DNA from: Alphaproteobacteria bacterium AO1-B
GTDB taxonomy: Bacteria; Pseudomonadota; Alphaproteobacteria; Rhizobiales; Stappiaceae
Assembly (NCBI GenBank): GCA_001890945.1
Contig: MLAX01000005.1
Span: 496,001-560,000 of the forward strand
Direction: 5' to 3'
DNA length: 64,000 nt
Shown here: one piece after another, positions 62,079 through 64,000 of the stretch
Layout of the letters: the number at the start of each line of letters is the position of its first letter
Numbering within the stretch: the first letter of the stretch is position 1
Made by a program: the position numbers and the translations under genes
The notes under the pieces: generated by a model
Told to the model about the DNA's origin: nothing
Database searches by the model: none
What the model saw: the letters and a program-made list of their open reading frames with translations, nothing else

Positions 62079-64000
62079 TTAGACGAGCGCTCCGTGACAG
62101 TGCTTGTATTTTTTGCCGGACCCGCACGGGCAAGCTTCGTTACGGCCAACTTTTCCCCAAGTCGCAGGATTGTTTGGATCGCGCTCCCGGGTTGCTTGCG
62201 GTTGAACGTTCGGCTGCGCCATTTCGTCTTCACCGGTCAGCGGGTTGATGTGATGCTCATGCATCTCCGGCATCTGCGGCATTTCGGGCGGCTGTTCGGT
62301 CACTAACTCAACGCGAAGCAGCTGAGCTGTCGTGATTTGGCGCAGTTGTGCCAGCATCGATTCAAACAGGGTGAAGGATTCGGTCTTGTATTCCTGCAAT
62401 GGATCGCGTTGACCGTATCCGCGGAACCCGACCACGGAGCGCAGATGGTCGAGGTTGGCCAGGTGCTCCCGCCACAGATTATCAAGCGTTTGAAGCAGAA
62501 TTGCCTTTTCGACCCGGCGCATGACCTCCGGCGTGTACTTGGCGACTTTTTGGGCCATGGCCTCGTCAGCCGTTCGTGTCAGCCGTTCCTTGACCTCTTC
62601 ATCCGCGATACCTTCTTCGGCCGCCCAATCCTTGATCGGCAAGTCAAGGTTTAGGTACTTGCGGACTTCTTCCTGAAGTCCTTCGGTATCCCATTGTTCC
62701 GGATAAGCGCGCTCTGGAATGTGGCTCGCGACCAGATCATCGATCACGTCGTGCCGCATATCCGTCACAGCATCCTGGATCGCGTCGCTGTCCATCAGGT
62801 CGATACGTTGATCGAAGACGACCTTGCGCTGGTCGTTCATCACGTCGTCAAATTTCAGGAGGTTTTTACGGATATCGAAGTTTCGCGCCTCGACCTTTTG
62901 CTGCGCCTTCTCAAGAGCTTTGTTAATCCACGGATGGATGATTGCTTCGCCTTCTTCCAGGCCCAGCTTCTGCAGCATTGAGTCCATGCGCTCGGAGCCG
63001 AAAATCCTCATCAGATCATCGTCAAGCGATAGGAAGAACTTGGAGTGGCCCGGATCTCCCTGACGGCCGGAACGACCACGTAGCTGGTTATCGATACGGC
63101 GGCTTTCATGCCGTTCGGTGCCGATTACGTAAAGACCGCCGGCTTTGAGTGCTTCTTGTTTGAGCTCCTCGACTTCGGCCCGGATGGCAGCTTCCTTCGC
63201 GGCTCGTTCTTCCCCTTCCGGCATCTCGCCAAGGGTCATTTCGATCTGCATATCGGCGTTGCCGCCGAGCTGAATATCCGTACCACGGCCGGCCATGTTG
63301 GTTGCGATCGTAACAGCGCCTGGCAAACCAGCCTGAGCAACAATAAACGCTTCCTGCTCGTGATAGCGCGCGTTCAAAACGGCAAAGACCTTGGACTTGC
63401 CACCGTCCTTCTTCTGCGCGGCGGCAAAGGCGGCCGGATCGCTCAAATCGATCTGCTTGTAGCCATGTTGCTTCAAAAGCTCGGCCAGGATTTCCGACTT
63501 CTCGATGGAGGTCGTGCCCACCAGGATCGGCTGCCGGCGTTCCTTGCACTCATCAATCAACTTGACGATCGCGTTGAATTTTTCCTGGAATGTCCGGTAA
63601 ACCTCATCATCGTCATCGATCCGCTGAACGGAAACGTTTGTCGGAATCTCAACGACTTCCAGCTTATAGATGTCGGCAAATTCGTCGGCTTCCGTTGAAG
63701 CTGTACCGGTCATGCCGGCAAGCTTGCCGTACATGCGGAAATAGTTCTGGAACGTGATCGATGCGAGTGTTTGGTTTTCAGGCTGAATGCGGACCTTCTC
63801 GCGCGCTTCCAGGGCCTGATGGAGACCTTCGGAGAACCGGCGGCCCGGCATCATGCGGCCGGTAAACTCATCGATGATCACAACTTCGCCATTTCGGACA
63901 ATGTAGTCTTTGTCCCGCTGGAAGAGTTTGTGAGCTTTCAGAGCTTGTTGGAGATGGTGAACGATTGAGACGTTCTCCACATCATACAGCGAATCGCCTT
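62079..64000 (-). CDS. secA: Protein translocase subunit SecA, C-terminal two-thirds
   Basis: SecA is the ATPase that drives preproteins through SecYEG. The gene runs off the right edge; about 640 residues are visible, starting within the nucleotide-binding/translocation core. Motifs seen are [59 protein letters not shown] and [20 protein letters not shown]. The C-terminus has the zinc-binding SecB/lipid-contact motif [15 protein letters not shown]. The frame stays open to base 64000; the GTG at 63980 is internal. Confidence 0.97.
   Translation of the reverse strand, partial: GDSLYDVENVSIVHHLQQALKAHKLFQRDKDYIVRNGEVVIIDEFTGRMMPGRRFSEGLHQALEAREKVRIQPENQTLASITFQNYFRMYGKLAGMTGTASTEADEFADIYKLEVVEIPTNVSVQRIDDDDEVYRTFQEKFNAIVKLIDECKERRQPILVGTTSIEKSEILAELLKQHGYKQIDLSDPAAFAAAQKKDGGKSKVFAVLNARYHEQEAFIVAQAGLPGAVTIATNMAGRGTDIQLGGNADMQIEMTLGEMPEGEERAAKEAAIRAEVEELKQEALKAGGLYVIGTERHESRRIDNQLRGRSGRQGDPGHSKFFLSLDDDLMRIFGSERMDSMLQKLGLEEGEAIIHPWINKALEKAQQKVEARNFDIRKNLLKFDDVMNDQRKVVFDQRIDLMDSDAIQDAVTDMRHDVIDDLVASHIPERAYPEQWDTEGLQEEVRKYLNLDLPIKDWAAEEGIADEEVKERLTRTADEAMAQKVAKYTPEVMRRVEKAILLQTLDNLWREHLANLDHLRSVVGFRGYGQRDPLQEYKTESFTLFESMLAQLRQITTAQLLRVELVTEQPPEMPQMPEMHEHHINPLTGEDEMAQPNVQPQATRERDPNNPATWGKVGRNEACPCGSGKKYKHCHGALV

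Overview
The window is chromosomal DNA from an alphaproteobacterium. The best guess, by gene content and protein style, is a marine member of the Hyphomicrobiales such as Stappiaceae (Roseibium/Labrenzia-like); this placement is inferred and was not checked by any search. Supporting features are the hemC-hemD-mitofilin-hemY block divergent from tsaD, a pca cluster run by a PcaQ-type LysR regulator, TRAP transport genes, a class III adenylate cyclase and a CtrA-type box upstream of a chemoreceptor. Gene density is high, most genes have clear ribosome-binding sites, and no insertion sequence, prophage, CRISPR array or rRNA was seen.

Layout. 1-7.6 kb: the end of an AlbA_2-domain protein, a TauE-type permease, an EAL-CBS-GGDEF protein, leuB and a chemoreceptor. 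7.7-9.6 kb: a VOC protein, then a MarR regulator divergent from a secreted ABM-fold protein and a cytochrome b561, with a near-perfect inverted repeat between them. 9.6-20.5 kb: gpsA with a Nudix gene, a glycine-zipper lipoprotein, an unusual fatty-acid-hydroxylase/creatininase fusion, tsaD, and divergently hemC-hemD-mic60-hemY. A tRNA-Thr(CGU) lies at 20.7 kb.

21.6-33.3 kb is a catabolic island for hydroxylated aromatics. It holds a TRAP transporter (dctPQM) facing pcaB-BKACE-pcaG-pcaH-pcaC-pcaD-pobA, then divergent pcaQ and a ThDP-dependent decarboxylase-like gene. 4-Hydroxybenzoate would pass through protocatechuate to 3-oxoadipate. The usual last-step genes pcaIJ and pcaF are absent here, and a beta-keto acid cleavage enzyme lies inside the operon. 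This suggests a shortcut giving acetoacetate and succinyl-CoA.

33.5-35.3 kb has a twin-receiver protein and a membrane protein. 35.3-43.3 kb is a leucine/isovalerate (liu) operon led by a TetR regulator with a perfect palindrome upstream; it also carries an ASCH-domain gene and an acyl-CoA synthetase but no isovaleryl-CoA dehydrogenase. 43.5-49.7 kb: ppk2, a Gfo/Idh/MocA oxidoreductase, an MBL-fold hydrolase divergent from a GlxA-type regulator, infC (starting at a rare AUU codon), and small membrane or exported proteins. 49.7-57.6 kb: an acyl-CoA dehydrogenase, YihY and EamA membrane proteins, a second chemoreceptor, a ferredoxin reductase-like flavoprotein and an alpha/beta hydrolase. 57.6-64 kb: an adenylate cyclase, a GT39-GtrA-GT2 envelope glycosylation cassette, and the 3' two-thirds of secA running off the window end.
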